Origin: Streptococcus thoraltensis DSM 12221
GTDB taxonomy: Bacteria; Bacillota; Bacilli; Lactobacillales; Streptococcaceae
Length of the DNA: 64,000 nucleotides
Reading direction: 5' to 3'
Assembly (NCBI RefSeq): GCF_000380145.1
Contig: NZ_KB904588.1
Span: forward strand, 1-64,000
Numbering within the stretch: position 1 is the first letter of the stretch; each line of letters starts with the position of its first letter. The notes beneath the pieces are model-generated. The model had not been told where the DNA came from and did no database searches. It saw nothing but the letters and a program-made list of their open reading frames with translations. Positions 17,776-25,393 of this stretch are shown in pieces. The translations under genes were made by a program, and so were the position numbers.

Positions 17776-17787
17776 GTCACTCAGGTT
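17776..17787 (+). promoter_or_regulatory. Third CTCAGG box, ahead of peptide 4
   Basis: GTCACTCAGGTT is identical to the first 12 bases of the box at 17645. It stands 25 bp before the start of peptide 4, with TTAAAAT between, so it is placed like a regulator site. Confidence 0.45.
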
Positions 17788-17812
17788 AATGAATGTTAAA
17801 ATGAGGTGAACG

Positions 17813-17863
17813 ATGCTAAGATTTAATATTAGCCGTTATAAAAACGGAGACAAATCCCTTTAA
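17813..17863 (+). CDS. Micro-peptide 4 of the RYKNGD family
   Basis: A 16-residue ORF, MLRFNISRYKNGDKSL, with GAGGTGAACG upstream of the ATG. It is the last clear member of the set. After it, GAGGAGG at about 17873-17880 stands before an open frame with only ATT/ATC where a start should be (17886-17948, ending in NKGFNDAMYSL). This may be a fifth, decayed ORF without the motif. Confidence 0.6.
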   Translation: MLRFNISRYKNGDKSL

Positions 17864-18007
17864 TGAAAAATTAGAGGAGGAAAATATTATCCAGAATATA
17901 AAAAACGAAATTAACAAAGGTTTTAATGACGCTATGTACTCCTTATGAAATCACTCGTATGAAAGGAGAATTATATTTTAGGCAAATATTTTACACATTG
18001 AAATGAA

Positions 18008-18043
18008 AGAGATACTTACAAGCGTGCAGTAAGTATCTTTTTA
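18008..18043 (+). terminator. Terminator of the RYKNGD locus
   Basis: GATACTTAC (18011-18019) and GTAAGTATC (18029-18037) form a 9-bp perfect stem, extended by A/T pairs and followed by TTTTTAATTTT. It closes the unit that began at the promoter 17144-17172 and separates it from the tRNA gene. Confidence 0.8.
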
Positions 18044-18057
18044 ATTTTGTGAAAGTC

Positions 18058-18085
18058 TTGACAATGCTAGCCAAAGTGTTAAAAT
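18058..18085 (+). promoter_or_regulatory. Promoter of the tRNA gene
   Basis: TTGACA (18058-18063) and TAAAAT (18080-18085), spaced by 16 bp, stand 11 bp before the tRNA gene. Confidence 0.6.
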
Positions 18086-18096
18086 AATCATGTTAA

Positions 18097-18169
18097 GCCG
18101 ATTTAGCTCAGTTGGTAGAGCAACGCACTCGTAACGCGTAGGTCACAGGTTCGAGCCCTGCAATCGGCA
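18097..18169 (+). tRNA. tRNA-Thr (anticodon CGT)
   Basis: A 73-nt cloverleaf: acceptor GCCGATT/AATCGGC with discriminator A, D arm GCTC...GAGC, anticodon loop CTCGTAA giving CGT (reads ACG, threonine), and T arm CAGGTTCGAGCCCTG. CCA is not encoded. A 19-bp palindrome and an IS200-like remnant follow on its 3' side, so this may be a site of past integrations. Confidence 0.93.
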
Positions 18170-18324
18170 TAAATAGTTAATCATTTAATATCAAACTAGT
18201 ATTACATTCTATGTATATCAGGGACTTATCATTTTTACTAGATTGAATAAAATTTTAGAAAGTCAGAAATGTTAGGCCAAATTTTGACCAAGAGTCTGAC
18301 CAATGGTTAATGTAGACTAAATTG

Positions 18325-18371
18325 ACATAATAAAGCCTACTAATTTTAAAGGTTAGTAGGTTTTATTATGT
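18325..18371. terminator. 19-bp-stem inverted repeat downstream of tRNA-Thr
   Basis: ACATAATAAAGCCTACTAA pairs with TTAGTAGGTTTTATTATGT over 19 positions with one wobble pair. T-rich DNA follows on the plus side. It could be a terminator for the tRNA transcript or the end structure of a lost mobile element. Confidence 0.5.
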
Positions 18372-18507
18372 TTATTATTTTGTCTAATAAAGTCTTTTAT
18401 GATGGATTTTAATGGTTTGTGTTTGCATTGTTTAGCTGTCATACAAAAAATCTCCAAACGCTATAAAAGAGAGGTGTTTAAGCCCATTGTATAGCGAAAG
18501 GAGAAGT

Positions 18508-18669
18508 ATGGGAAATAAAACAAATAGTTTATCGCATGCAAAGTGGACATGGATGAAAGCCAACATCTTTAGGCGCTGGCTGGTATTATGGGCTTATAGG
18601 CCTTGCCCAAACCACCCGTCGGATGGTTATGATTTGTTCATCTTTTTATCCATATCATCGTGTACATGA
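18508..18669 (+). pseudogene. IS200/IS605-type transposase remnant joined to unrelated sequence
   Basis: After GAAAGGAG, an ATG at 18508 opens with MGNKTNSLSHAKWT, which matches the usual start of IS200-type TnpA proteins. The following residues do not match; the Tyr and HUH motifs are missing. The sequence therefore joins a transposase 5' end to other DNA after about 14 codons. A different frame over 18570-18670 (GAGWYYGLIGLAQTT) is open, but I do not recognise it. Confidence 0.55.
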
Positions 18670-18781
18670 TTAGTGCTTATTTTGGGCAAAAATCATTTCA
18701 AGAAATATTTATCATAAGATAGTATCTTGAGTCTCGTTTTTTTATACTCCTAATTAGCCTTAGTGGATATGCGACTGTTAC

Positions 18782-20146
18782 TCACAGATTATTTTTTAGA
18801 CCGTATTGCAAATCTATTCCTAAGTGATCGCGTAGTGTCTCTCCCTCGTAGTCGTCGTGAAAAAGGCCACGTTTTTGAAGTACGGGAATCACTTTTTCGA
18901 CAAAATCTTTAACACCTTTTTGACTATCTGGTACAATTGAGAATCCATCGGTAGCACCTGCTCTAAACCATTCTTCCATAAAATCAGCTACATCATCAGC
19001 TGTTCCAATGACAACGGGGTGGTAGTAGATAGCTCCGTGTGCTAATACATCTCTTGGACTCAGTTCTTGTTGGATTAATTCAACAGCTTTTGGTGATCGA
19101 GGATCGAGTGGATTAGGGACTGCAAAACGACTTACGGATTCCAATAATGGTTTCGTCGTATCCACTCCTGTTAAATCAATGCCAATCATTGCTGATAAAT
19201 AACGAATTTGTCCTTTGTACTCATCTTCAGTCATGAAATCAAGCAATTCACGGCGACGAGTGATCGCTTCGTCATAGGTATTTGCCACCGAAACCATAAA
19301 GCCAGAAAACATCTTGATATCGTCCGCAGATCTGCCATGCCTGATAGCACTTTCTTTCAATAAACTTCTATAATCTCTAGCTTCTTCAATAGTAAAAGGA
19401 TTAGCGTAAACACCGCTGGCATACTTACCAGCCATTTCAATCCCTTCTTGACTTGGTCCCGCTTGAAATAAAGGTGGCTGTCCTTGTGGACTAGGCGGAA
19501 TTGGAAGAGGACCTTTTGTTTGATAGTATTCTCCCTGATAATGAACTGGCTTAATAGCTTTACTATCCATGAATTCTCCAGAGTCTTGATCAGCCAGATA
19601 AGCTTCCTTTCCGAAGCTTCCCCATAACGATTGAACAGCTTCAATCATTTCGTCAGCCATTTCATAACGAGTTGTTGTATCAGTAAGTGAGGCATTCCCA
19701 AAATTATAAGCAACTTCAGGAGTTCCTGTCGTTACAGCATTCCACCCAACACGTCCACCACTCATGACATCTAGAGCTTTTAATTGTCGTGCTAAGTTAT
19801 AAGGTAAATTGTAGGTGGTTGAATATGTTGCGACCAATCCAATTTTATCGGTGTGAGATGCAACTGCTGAGAGTAGTGTCATTGGCTCCATGACAAACAT
19901 CGGAGATTTACGATCCACATCACCACTAACACCAGCACCTACACTTGCTGGTGTGTCTGCGATAAATAAGGTATGAATTTTTCCTTTTTCAGCTAACTTT
20001 GCTAATTCAATATATGTTTTAATATTGGTAAAGGCTTTGGGATCTGAATCTGAATAGCGCCAAGATAAGGTCTCTCCACCGTAGCCCGTTACTAACATCA
20101 TAGCTAATTTTAGCTGTTTGTTACTATTATTTAAATAATCTTCCAT
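18782..20146 (-). CDS. NtaA/SnaA/DszA-family FMN-dependent monooxygenase
   Basis: A 454-residue two-component monooxygenase of the luciferase-like superfamily, nitrilotriacetate monooxygenase type. Features are the start KLAMMLVTGYGG...WRYSDSDP, the block KIHTLFIADTPAS, EPMTLLSAVASHTDKIGLVA, the signature NLARQLKALDVMSGGRVGWN and FQAGPSQEGIEMAGKYA. Such enzymes use FMNH2 supplied by a partner reductase. The gene starts 9 bp after the nitronate monooxygenase-like gene ends, so the pair forms an operon. The natural substrate cannot be told. Confidence 0.85.
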   Translation of the reverse strand: MEDYLNNSNKQLKLAMMLVTGYGGETLSWRYSDSDPKAFTNIKTYIELAKLAEKGKIHTLFIADTPASVGAGVSGDVDRKSPMFVMEPMTLLSAVASHTDKIGLVATYSTTYNLPYNLARQLKALDVMSGGRVGWNAVTTGTPEVAYNFGNASLTDTTTRYEMADEMIEAVQSLWGSFGKEAYLADQDSGEFMDSKAIKPVHYQGEYYQTKGPLPIPPSPQGQPPLFQAGPSQEGIEMAGKYASGVYANPFTIEEARDYRSLLKESAIRHGRSADDIKMFSGFMVSVANTYDEAITRRRELLDFMTEDEYKGQIRYLSAMIGIDLTGVDTTKPLLESVSRFAVPNPLDPRSPKAVELIQQELSPRDVLAHGAIYYHPVVIGTADDVADFMEEWFRAGATDGFSIVPDSQKGVKDFVEKVIPVLQKRGLFHDDYEGETLRDHLGIDLQYGLKNNL

Positions 20147-20155
20147 ATCATACCC

Positions 20156-21124
20156 CTATTTGATTCCATTCATTAGACGATCGATAATAGTAGCTACTGG
20201 ATCGATACTGTGAATCATTGAAATCCCTAAACCAAAGGACGCAAAGCCATCAGATAAGTCTCCGTCAAGCATACCCTTACGCATACCTGAGGCTGGGTTG
20301 GAAGCTTTGAAAATATCTTCGTTGCTTTCCAGATTGTGATCCATTTCTGCAAGTTTATTTGGCAACTTCCCAGGAAGTGAACGATAATAAGCTGGTTTGG
20401 TACGATACAATAACATATCAGTTGCATCCGATTTTAATAATTGTTCTTTGATATTATCAGCCATTCGAGATTCTTCAGCTGCAAGAAAAGCCGTTCCTGC
20501 GAAAAGTCCCTCTGCTCCCAATGCCATAGCCGCTTTTGCAGTTCGCTCATCGGTAATCCCTCCAGCAGCGAGAACTGGGACACGTCCTTTAGCTGCATCC
20601 ACAACTAGAGGAACGATTGAGAAAGTTCCAATGACTTGACTTGGTACTTGACCACCTTCGTCAAATCCTGTTGCCACAATGATGTCTGCCCCACCGTTGA
20701 TAGCTTCCTCTGTGGTTTCAGCAGTTGGTTCTCCTCGGTAAATAACCTTGATTCCAGCTGCTTTAAACTTTTGAACCCATTCTTTTGAAAAAGCTCCTAC
20801 CATCACAGCCACTTCAACCTTCTCTTCAATCATCATATCGAGCATCGGTTGGGTATAAATATCATGACCATTGACAGTTGGGATGACATTAATACCGATT
20901 GGATTTGAAGTGATTTTACGGGCGATTTTCACTTCACGACGCATATTTTCAACGGTTTCTTCAGGAGTCGTCGCTGGAGTTGTTTGACCAGCGTTGATAC
21001 CTAAAACTCCTAGACCACCAGCCTTACTAATAGTTCCAACAAATTTTCCATCCGTTAACCAACTCATTGGTCCTTGGATAATTGGTTTTTCGACTCCTAA
21101 AATTTCTGTTACACGATTTTTCAT
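20156..21124 (-). CDS. Nitronate monooxygenase-like (2-nitropropane dioxygenase family) flavoprotein
   Basis: A 322-residue TIM-barrel FMN protein: start EKPIIQGPMSWLTDG, SKAGGLGVLGINAG, GADIIVATGFDEGGQ, phosphate-binding VPVLAAGGITDERTAKAAMALGAEGLFAGTAFL (written here as a block, residues of about 178-210). The family includes nitronate monooxygenases and the enoyl-ACP reductase FabK. This copy is away from fatty-acid genes and is paired with a monooxygenase under a divergent TetR, so an oxidative role is more likely than FabK. Confidence 0.82.
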   Translation of the reverse strand: MKNRVTEILGVEKPIIQGPMSWLTDGKFVGTISKAGGLGVLGINAGQTTPATTPEETVENMRREVKIARKITSNPIGINVIPTVNGHDIYTQPMLDMMIEEKVEVAVMVGAFSKEWVQKFKAAGIKVIYRGEPTAETTEEAINGGADIIVATGFDEGGQVPSQVIGTFSIVPLVVDAAKGRVPVLAAGGITDERTAKAAMALGAEGLFAGTAFLAAEESRMADNIKEQLLKSDATDMLLYRTKPAYYRSLPGKLPNKLAEMDHNLESNEDIFKASNPASGMRKGMLDGDLSDGFASFGLGISMIHSIDPVATIIDRLMNGIK

Positions 21125-21198
21125 TGCAATTCCTCACTTTCTTTTATAGACTATATAGTACACCTGTCATAAAAACGAAACAAGGACAGCTAATCACC

Positions 21199-21220
21199 AT
21201 TTGTCCTATAAGTGACAAAT
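21199..21220. promoter_or_regulatory. Probable TetR operator between the divergent genes
   Basis: ATTTGTC and GACAAAT are perfect 7-bp arms around an 8-bp centre, about 35 bp before the tetR start and 75 bp before the nitronate monooxygenase start. Extra GTCAT/GGACAG motifs nearby may be weaker half-sites. Confidence 0.6.
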
Positions 21221-21254
21221 AACATCTAACTGTCATAGAAAGTGAGATTTTTTA

Positions 21255-21797
21255 ATGGATAAACGCTTTGAACGAAGTGAAAAAAATATTTGCCAAGCAT
21301 TTTTAGAATTGTTGAAAAATAGCAGTTACGCTAAAATAACGGTCAGCGATATTTGTCGCAAGGCTGACTGTTCTAGAAATACTTTTTACCTTCACTATGA
21401 TAGCAAGGAGCACTTAATGACGGCTTTACTATACGATATTATTGCCAACATTGAAAAAAGTTGTCGTCCTGTCGTCAAACAATTTAGCAAAATTGGTCTA
21501 GCGGAATCCCGCCAATTTACAGATCAAATTTTAGAAGCAATTGCCGAACAAAAAATAGCACTTAACATACTATTTGGTCAAAAAGACTGGCATTTTTCGC
21601 AACAGTTGGGTGAGGTATTACTTAATGCAAGCATTGAGGAGGCTGAGAAACTTAATCAGACATACAATCTGCCACATTTGATTTATTTTACCCACGGTAT
21701 TGTGGGCTACATTCACCATTGGCTGAAGACTAGTATCTCTTTGGACATTGCTCAAGAAGAATTGCATCAAGCTGTTCATTTTAGTTTTCAAAAATAG
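21255..21797 (+). CDS. TetR/AcrR-family transcriptional regulator
   Basis: A 180-residue repressor. The N-terminal helix-turn-helix is ITVSDICRKADCSRNTFYLHY (split, residues of about 25-45), followed by a helical ligand-binding region with a TetR_C-like WLKTSISLD segment. It diverges from the flavin oxidoreductase operon with a palindromic operator between and most likely represses it in response to a small molecule. Its last 28 bp are repeated at 25312-25339. Confidence 0.87.
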   Translation: MDKRFERSEKNICQAFLELLKNSSYAKITVSDICRKADCSRNTFYLHYDSKEHLMTALLYDIIANIEKSCRPVVKQFSKIGLAESRQFTDQILEAIAEQKIALNILFGQKDWHFSQQLGEVLLNASIEEAEKLNQTYNLPHLIYFTHGIVGYIHHWLKTSISLDIAQEELHQAVHFSFQK

Positions 21798-21799
21798 AC
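21772..21799 (+). repeat. 28-bp direct repeat, left copy (3' end of tetR)
   Basis: CTGTTCATTTTAGTTTT followed by (C)AAAAATAGAC is repeated at 25312-25339 with one mismatch. This copy covers the last codons and stop of tetR. The two copies bracket the esterase/transporter/AraC module. Confidence 0.7.
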
Positions 21800-21807
21800 A
21801 TTCAGCT

Positions 21808-21850
21808 TTAACCCCCTCAAGTTATTCACAAAAAGACTTGAGGGGGTTAT
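21808..21850. terminator. Bidirectional terminator between tetR and the esterase gene
   Basis: Arms TTAACCCCCTCAAGT and ACTTGAGGGGGTTAT pair over about 14 bp, with a 13-nt loop. It serves the converging tetR and esterase transcripts. Confidence 0.85.
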
Positions 21851-21858
21851 TCTAATAA

Positions 21859-22746
21859 TTAATAACGATTAAAAAAGTCTGCAATTTCCTTGTATGCTTC
21901 ATAACTTTCTGGTAAATCATACATCATATAAGTATGAAAAAGACCTTCTTTTACGATTAATTTAACATCTACACCAGCTGCTTTCAACTGAGCATACATT
22001 CTAGTTGATTCATCTAATAGAATTTCTTCCTTGCATGCATGAAGTAAAACTGGTGGCCATCCTCGTAAATCTGACTTAATAGGTGATAACACAGGATTAT
22101 TAGGATCTCCATCTTTATAGTATATTTCTGACATCATTTCTGGAAGATTAAGATTAACAACTATTTCTGTAGAAGCATTGGAAGTCATACTATCTGATTG
22201 GTATAAAGCATCAACGCTGCCACTAATAGCGCAAACAGCACCTGGCATAGATATCCCTTCCTGTTTCAAGTAAGCACATAACGACATGACCAGAGCACCC
22301 CCAGCGGACTCTCCGATGAGAGCAATATTTTGGGCTTCATATCCCCTATCTAACAGCCCCTTATAAACATTGACACAATCCTCAATAGCTGCTGGCTGTG
22401 AAAACTCCGGAGATAATCTATAGTTCACACTATATGTATTCCTTTTCGTTAAAGATGCCAAATTCGCTAACATAAATCTTCCTGAATAATGGTGTCCCAT
22501 AACCATTCCTCCGCCATGAATATGAAGAATAATTTTTTCAGAATGATTTTCAACTGTAATTTTCTCAACTTGAATACCATTAATTTTCAATTCTTTATGT
22601 GACGTATCTTCGGGAAGAGGTTCTAAAACAATTCCTTTTTCAAAATTTTGTCGCATCATATCAACATTTAAATGATGAAAGTCAGCTATAGGGACATAGA
22701 CTTTTTTTAAGTGATCCATAAATTCTTTTGTTTTTGAACTAACCAT
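21859..22746 (-). CDS. Alpha/beta hydrolase, hormone-sensitive lipase (esterase) family
   Basis: A 295-residue esterase with the oxyanion motif HGGG at residues 77-80 and the nucleophile GESAGG at 145-150 (Ser147). The acid is probably in EEILLDESTRM and the His in GLFHTYMM. The frame can be extended upstream, but AAAGGAGAAATAGAA before the ATG at 22746 supports this start. That start overlaps the stop of the upstream transporter gene by 8 bp, so both are co-expressed. It probably deacylates what the transporter brings in; this is inference. Confidence 0.84.
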   Translation of the reverse strand: MVSSKTKEFMDHLKKVYVPIADFHHLNVDMMRQNFEKGIVLEPLPEDTSHKELKINGIQVEKITVENHSEKIILHIHGGGMVMGHHYSGRFMLANLASLTKRNTYSVNYRLSPEFSQPAAIEDCVNVYKGLLDRGYEAQNIALIGESAGGALVMSLCAYLKQEGISMPGAVCAISGSVDALYQSDSMTSNASTEIVVNLNLPEMMSEIYYKDGDPNNPVLSPIKSDLRGWPPVLLHACKEEILLDESTRMYAQLKAAGVDVKLIVKEGLFHTYMMYDLPESYEAYKEIADFFNRY

Positions 22747-24148
22747 TTCTATTTCTCCTTTTTTCATTTTCTTTAACAATTGTTGGATATTTCTTTTCTA
22801 AATTATAAAATAAGAAACACAACAAAATAATAACAAAACAAATCCCTAAGGTATGAATATTTAAAAAACTTATACTATTAATTGATGACTGTGATTGAAC
22901 AATGACATTAGGATTGTAGCCTCCTATTGACAGTACCATCCCCATAACTGCTGATCCTAAAGCTGCTCCTACTTTACTACCAAAGGAAGCAGCACTATTA
23001 GTCATACCAATTAATTTATAGTCGAATTTGTACTCATTCCATTCACTAGTATTCACAATCATAGGGAGCAAAACAGTACTCAAAGCCGACGTTGCAAATG
23101 TAACACCCGAATTACCAATCATAAAGATATAAAGATTATACGGGTCAATCAATCGAATCAAAACTCCAATAATACCAACAACGACTCCAATAATACCTGT
23201 TATTTTTAAGCTTGTTTTTTTAATAAGATAGGGCATTAGTAAGAAAGATATGATAATGATTGGAACAGTCGATAATGTAATCGCTGCGACCAAATTGTCA
23301 TTTCCTAAAATCCATTTTGCATAATAAGGAAGGGTTGCTCCTTGCAATACAAAAATAACAAATAGAAAAAATTGTGCCACCACTGTAGATACCCAATATT
23401 TATTGTGGAGTAAAAACTTAAGTGACGTTAAAAGTGACAAACCATCATCACTATTTTTAGTTGACTCAGTATTATCAACATAACGTTCATGCGTGCATTT
23501 GTAGCAAATGGCTAATAGTAAAGACCCCAAGAGTCCTAAACCTGCTGCAAATATTATCCATGACTGTTGAGTCCCACCTAATAGATTGGTAATAGGGAGA
23601 ACCGTTGCACCAAATAATATACCGACAACATTATTAAACACTGTACGCATATTTCCCATTTTACCACGTTCTTCCAAACTTTTAGTTGTGTAATTTATCA
23701 ATGCAAAGTATGGAATTGTGATACCAGTAAAAACAACTGCTCTTGCAAAAAACATTGTTATAATAGCATAAAGATTTTTGAAGAATGGGCTAATATCTGG
23801 TACTAAGGTTAGTAAAATAATGGATAGAAAAACCGGAACAATCATTAGTTTTAACCAAGGCCGTGATTTTCCTTCTTTGAAGTGAACTTTATCAAATAGT
23901 CTTCCCATTATTAAATCGGAAATCCCATCACTTAGAGTCGAAATAAGCATAATTAAACTTACTGAAGCAACCGATATACCGACCTTATCGGTGTAAAAGT
24001 AGGAAATATTACTACACATTTGACTTATACAATTTATAGCAGCCATGCCGGATGCATCTCCTAAATATTCTTTCGTCGAAACAACTTTAGGAATACCATC
24101 TTTATCCAAAATAGCTGAGAAATTATCGTTTGATTTTTTTCTCTTCAT
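22739..24148 (-). CDS. GPH-type (MelB-like) sugar/cation symporter
   Basis: A 469-residue twelve-helix MFS protein of the glycoside-pentoside-hexuronide family. The N-terminal MLISTLSDGISDLIMGRLFDK (split) with SRPWLKLM corresponds to the family's DP-x-x-G and RPW region. A second-half cytoplasmic loop and a C-terminal charged tail are present. No EIIA domain is fused. The substrate is unknown. It is the first gene of an operon with the esterase and diverges from an araC gene, with GAAAGGAAAATGTCTC before the ATG. Confidence 0.85.
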   Translation of the reverse strand: MKRKKSNDNFSAILDKDGIPKVVSTKEYLGDASGMAAINCISQMCSNISYFYTDKVGISVASVSLIMLISTLSDGISDLIMGRLFDKVHFKEGKSRPWLKLMIVPVFLSIILLTLVPDISPFFKNLYAIITMFFARAVVFTGITIPYFALINYTTKSLEERGKMGNMRTVFNNVVGILFGATVLPITNLLGGTQQSWIIFAAGLGLLGSLLLAICYKCTHERYVDNTESTKNSDDGLSLLTSLKFLLHNKYWVSTVVAQFFLFVIFVLQGATLPYYAKWILGNDNLVAAITLSTVPIIIISFLLMPYLIKKTSLKITGIIGVVVGIIGVLIRLIDPYNLYIFMIGNSGVTFATSALSTVLLPMIVNTSEWNEYKFDYKLIGMTNSAASFGSKVGAALGSAVMGMVLSIGGYNPNVIVQSQSSINSISFLNIHTLGICFVIILLCFLFYNLEKKYPTIVKENEKRRNRNG

Positions 24149-24271
24149 GAGACATTTTCCTTTCTAAACTGAAACCTTTCAAAATGACTTTTGACTTCAC
24201 TTTAAAAATTGACTTTTAATTTGTAATTTTTTACAATTTTCTACAATAAACAAAGTAGAAAAGGAGATACC

Positions 24272-25102
24272 ATGTTAAGTAGTGTCTACTTTGAAAACAC
24301 TTCTCTTCCAATACCAATAAAGGGTATAGCTGACAGTTTTGCATCCATCATTAATCGTAATGATGCCAACAATGATACGAGCCTACATTGGCATAATAGC
24401 CTCGAAATTGTCCTCGTACTTGAGGGATGCGTAAAAACAATCGTTAATGGTAAAACTGATATAATAGCAGAAAACCAATGCCACATCGTTAATAGCAATG
24501 CCATTCATTCTGCCGTCAAACAAAATTCTGGTAAGATACAGGCTCTAGTCCTTCAAATCTCTGATAATTATTTAAAAAATCTTTTACCTCACAATCAAAA
24601 TTTTACTTTTCTCATCCAAAAAGATAACACCGCTTATCAAGAACTGGTAGAAACATTACATCAAATCGTTCCACACCTTACGGCACAAACTCCCATATCA
24701 CAATTTGCATTGGCTAGTTTGGTTAATCAAGTACTTTTTTTATTGTTTTCCAATTTTACAGTAGAAACCACTGATAACGAATCCTTTTCAGGAGAAATCA
24801 TTGATTATATCAATAGTCATTATACTGAAGCACTCTCTTTGGATGATTTAGCAACTATATCAGGCTTTCAAAAGAATTACTTTTGTCGGAAATTTAAGAA
24901 AGAGACAGGAGTTTCTTTTACTTATTATCTCAACAACGTTAGATTGAATGCAGGACTGTCACTCCTCTCACAAAAACAAAGTACTGCTTTAGAATGTGCA
25001 TTAGAAGCAGGTTTCGCTTCCGAAAAAAATATGATCTATTGGTGTCAAAAGATTCATCATTGTAGCCCAAATGAGTATGTTAAGCAACTATTGACAGTGT
25101 AA
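24272..25102 (+). CDS. AraC-family transcriptional regulator
   Basis: A 276-residue regulator: an N-terminal cupin-like sensor (SLHWHNSLEIVLVLEG, NQCHIVNSNAIHS) and a C-terminal double helix-turn-helix (LSLDDLATISGFQKNYFCRKFKKETG split, then ALEAGFASEKNMIYWCQK). It is likely the activator of the divergent transporter-esterase operon in response to the sugar. The ribosome site AAAGGAGATACC precedes the ATG. Confidence 0.87.
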   Translation: MLSSVYFENTSLPIPIKGIADSFASIINRNDANNDTSLHWHNSLEIVLVLEGCVKTIVNGKTDIIAENQCHIVNSNAIHSAVKQNSGKIQALVLQISDNYLKNLLPHNQNFTFLIQKDNTAYQELVETLHQIVPHLTAQTPISQFALASLVNQVLFLLFSNFTVETTDNESFSGEIIDYINSHYTEALSLDDLATISGFQKNYFCRKFKKETGVSFTYYLNNVRLNAGLSLLSQKQSTALECALEAGFASEKNMIYWCQKIHHCSPNEYVKQLLTV

Positions 25103-25311
25103 CCAACCAAACTGATCATGTTCTTATAATATCAACACAAAAATAAAAGCGCTTCCATTTTTGTGCTTGATTTTTCCGATATATTATCTTTTGCGGATAT
25201 TAATATATAAGCTTCAATAAATTTAATTGACTATCAAATATAAATACTACAGAAATTTTAGCATTTAATTTTTTGTACTATTACCTAAGGCAGACACTAA
25301 TTTCGGAAGTA

Positions 25312-25339
25312 CTGTTCATTTTAGTTTTTAAAAATAGAC
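25312..25339 (+). repeat. 28-bp direct repeat, right copy (tetR end remnant)
   Basis: It matches 21772-21799 at 27 of 28 positions, although no tetR gene precedes it. It looks like the scar of an insertion or recombination that brought in the module 21.8-25.3 kb. Confidence 0.65.
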
Positions 25340-25340
25340 G

Positions 25341-25372
25341 AAAAAACACCTTGAGTTTAATGGCTCAAGGTG
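25341..25372 (-). terminator. Terminator of the second NmrA-type gene
   Basis: On the minus strand, CACCTTGAG and CTCAAGGTG form a perfect 9-bp stem with an 8-nt loop, followed by TTTTTT. Confidence 0.85.
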
Positions 25373-25393
25373 ATTATCATACTCAATAAGATA

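Larger units (their letters stand above)
25103..25393. other. Intergenic region with tetR-end duplicate and terminator
   Basis: It contains the right copy of the 28-bp repeat (25312-25339), identical but for one base to the last codons of tetR, and the terminator of the next minus-strand gene. Between araC and the repeat I see only A/T-rich DNA. Confidence 0.5.

Noticed and set aside
17606..17787. Spaced CTCAGG repeats as a CRISPR array
   Set aside because: Only three short copies with unequal spacing, interrupted by an ORF, and no cas genes; they are better explained as regulatory boxes.
17224..17863. RYKNGD similarity as simple DNA duplication
   Set aside because: The shared codons use different bases (CGG/CGC/CGT, TAC/TAT, AAG/AAA, GGA/GGT) and the flanks do not align, so similarity is at the peptide level; only peptides 3 and 4 look like a DNA duplication.
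18487..18669. 60-codon ORF as an intact small gene
   Set aside because: Its start region matches an IS200-type transposase for only about 14 residues and then diverges without any motif; treated as a chimeric remnant.
20156..21124. Nitronate monooxygenase-like gene as FabK
   Set aside because: FabK belongs to the same fold family, but this copy is outside a fatty-acid cluster and forms an operon with an NtaA-type monooxygenase under TetR control.
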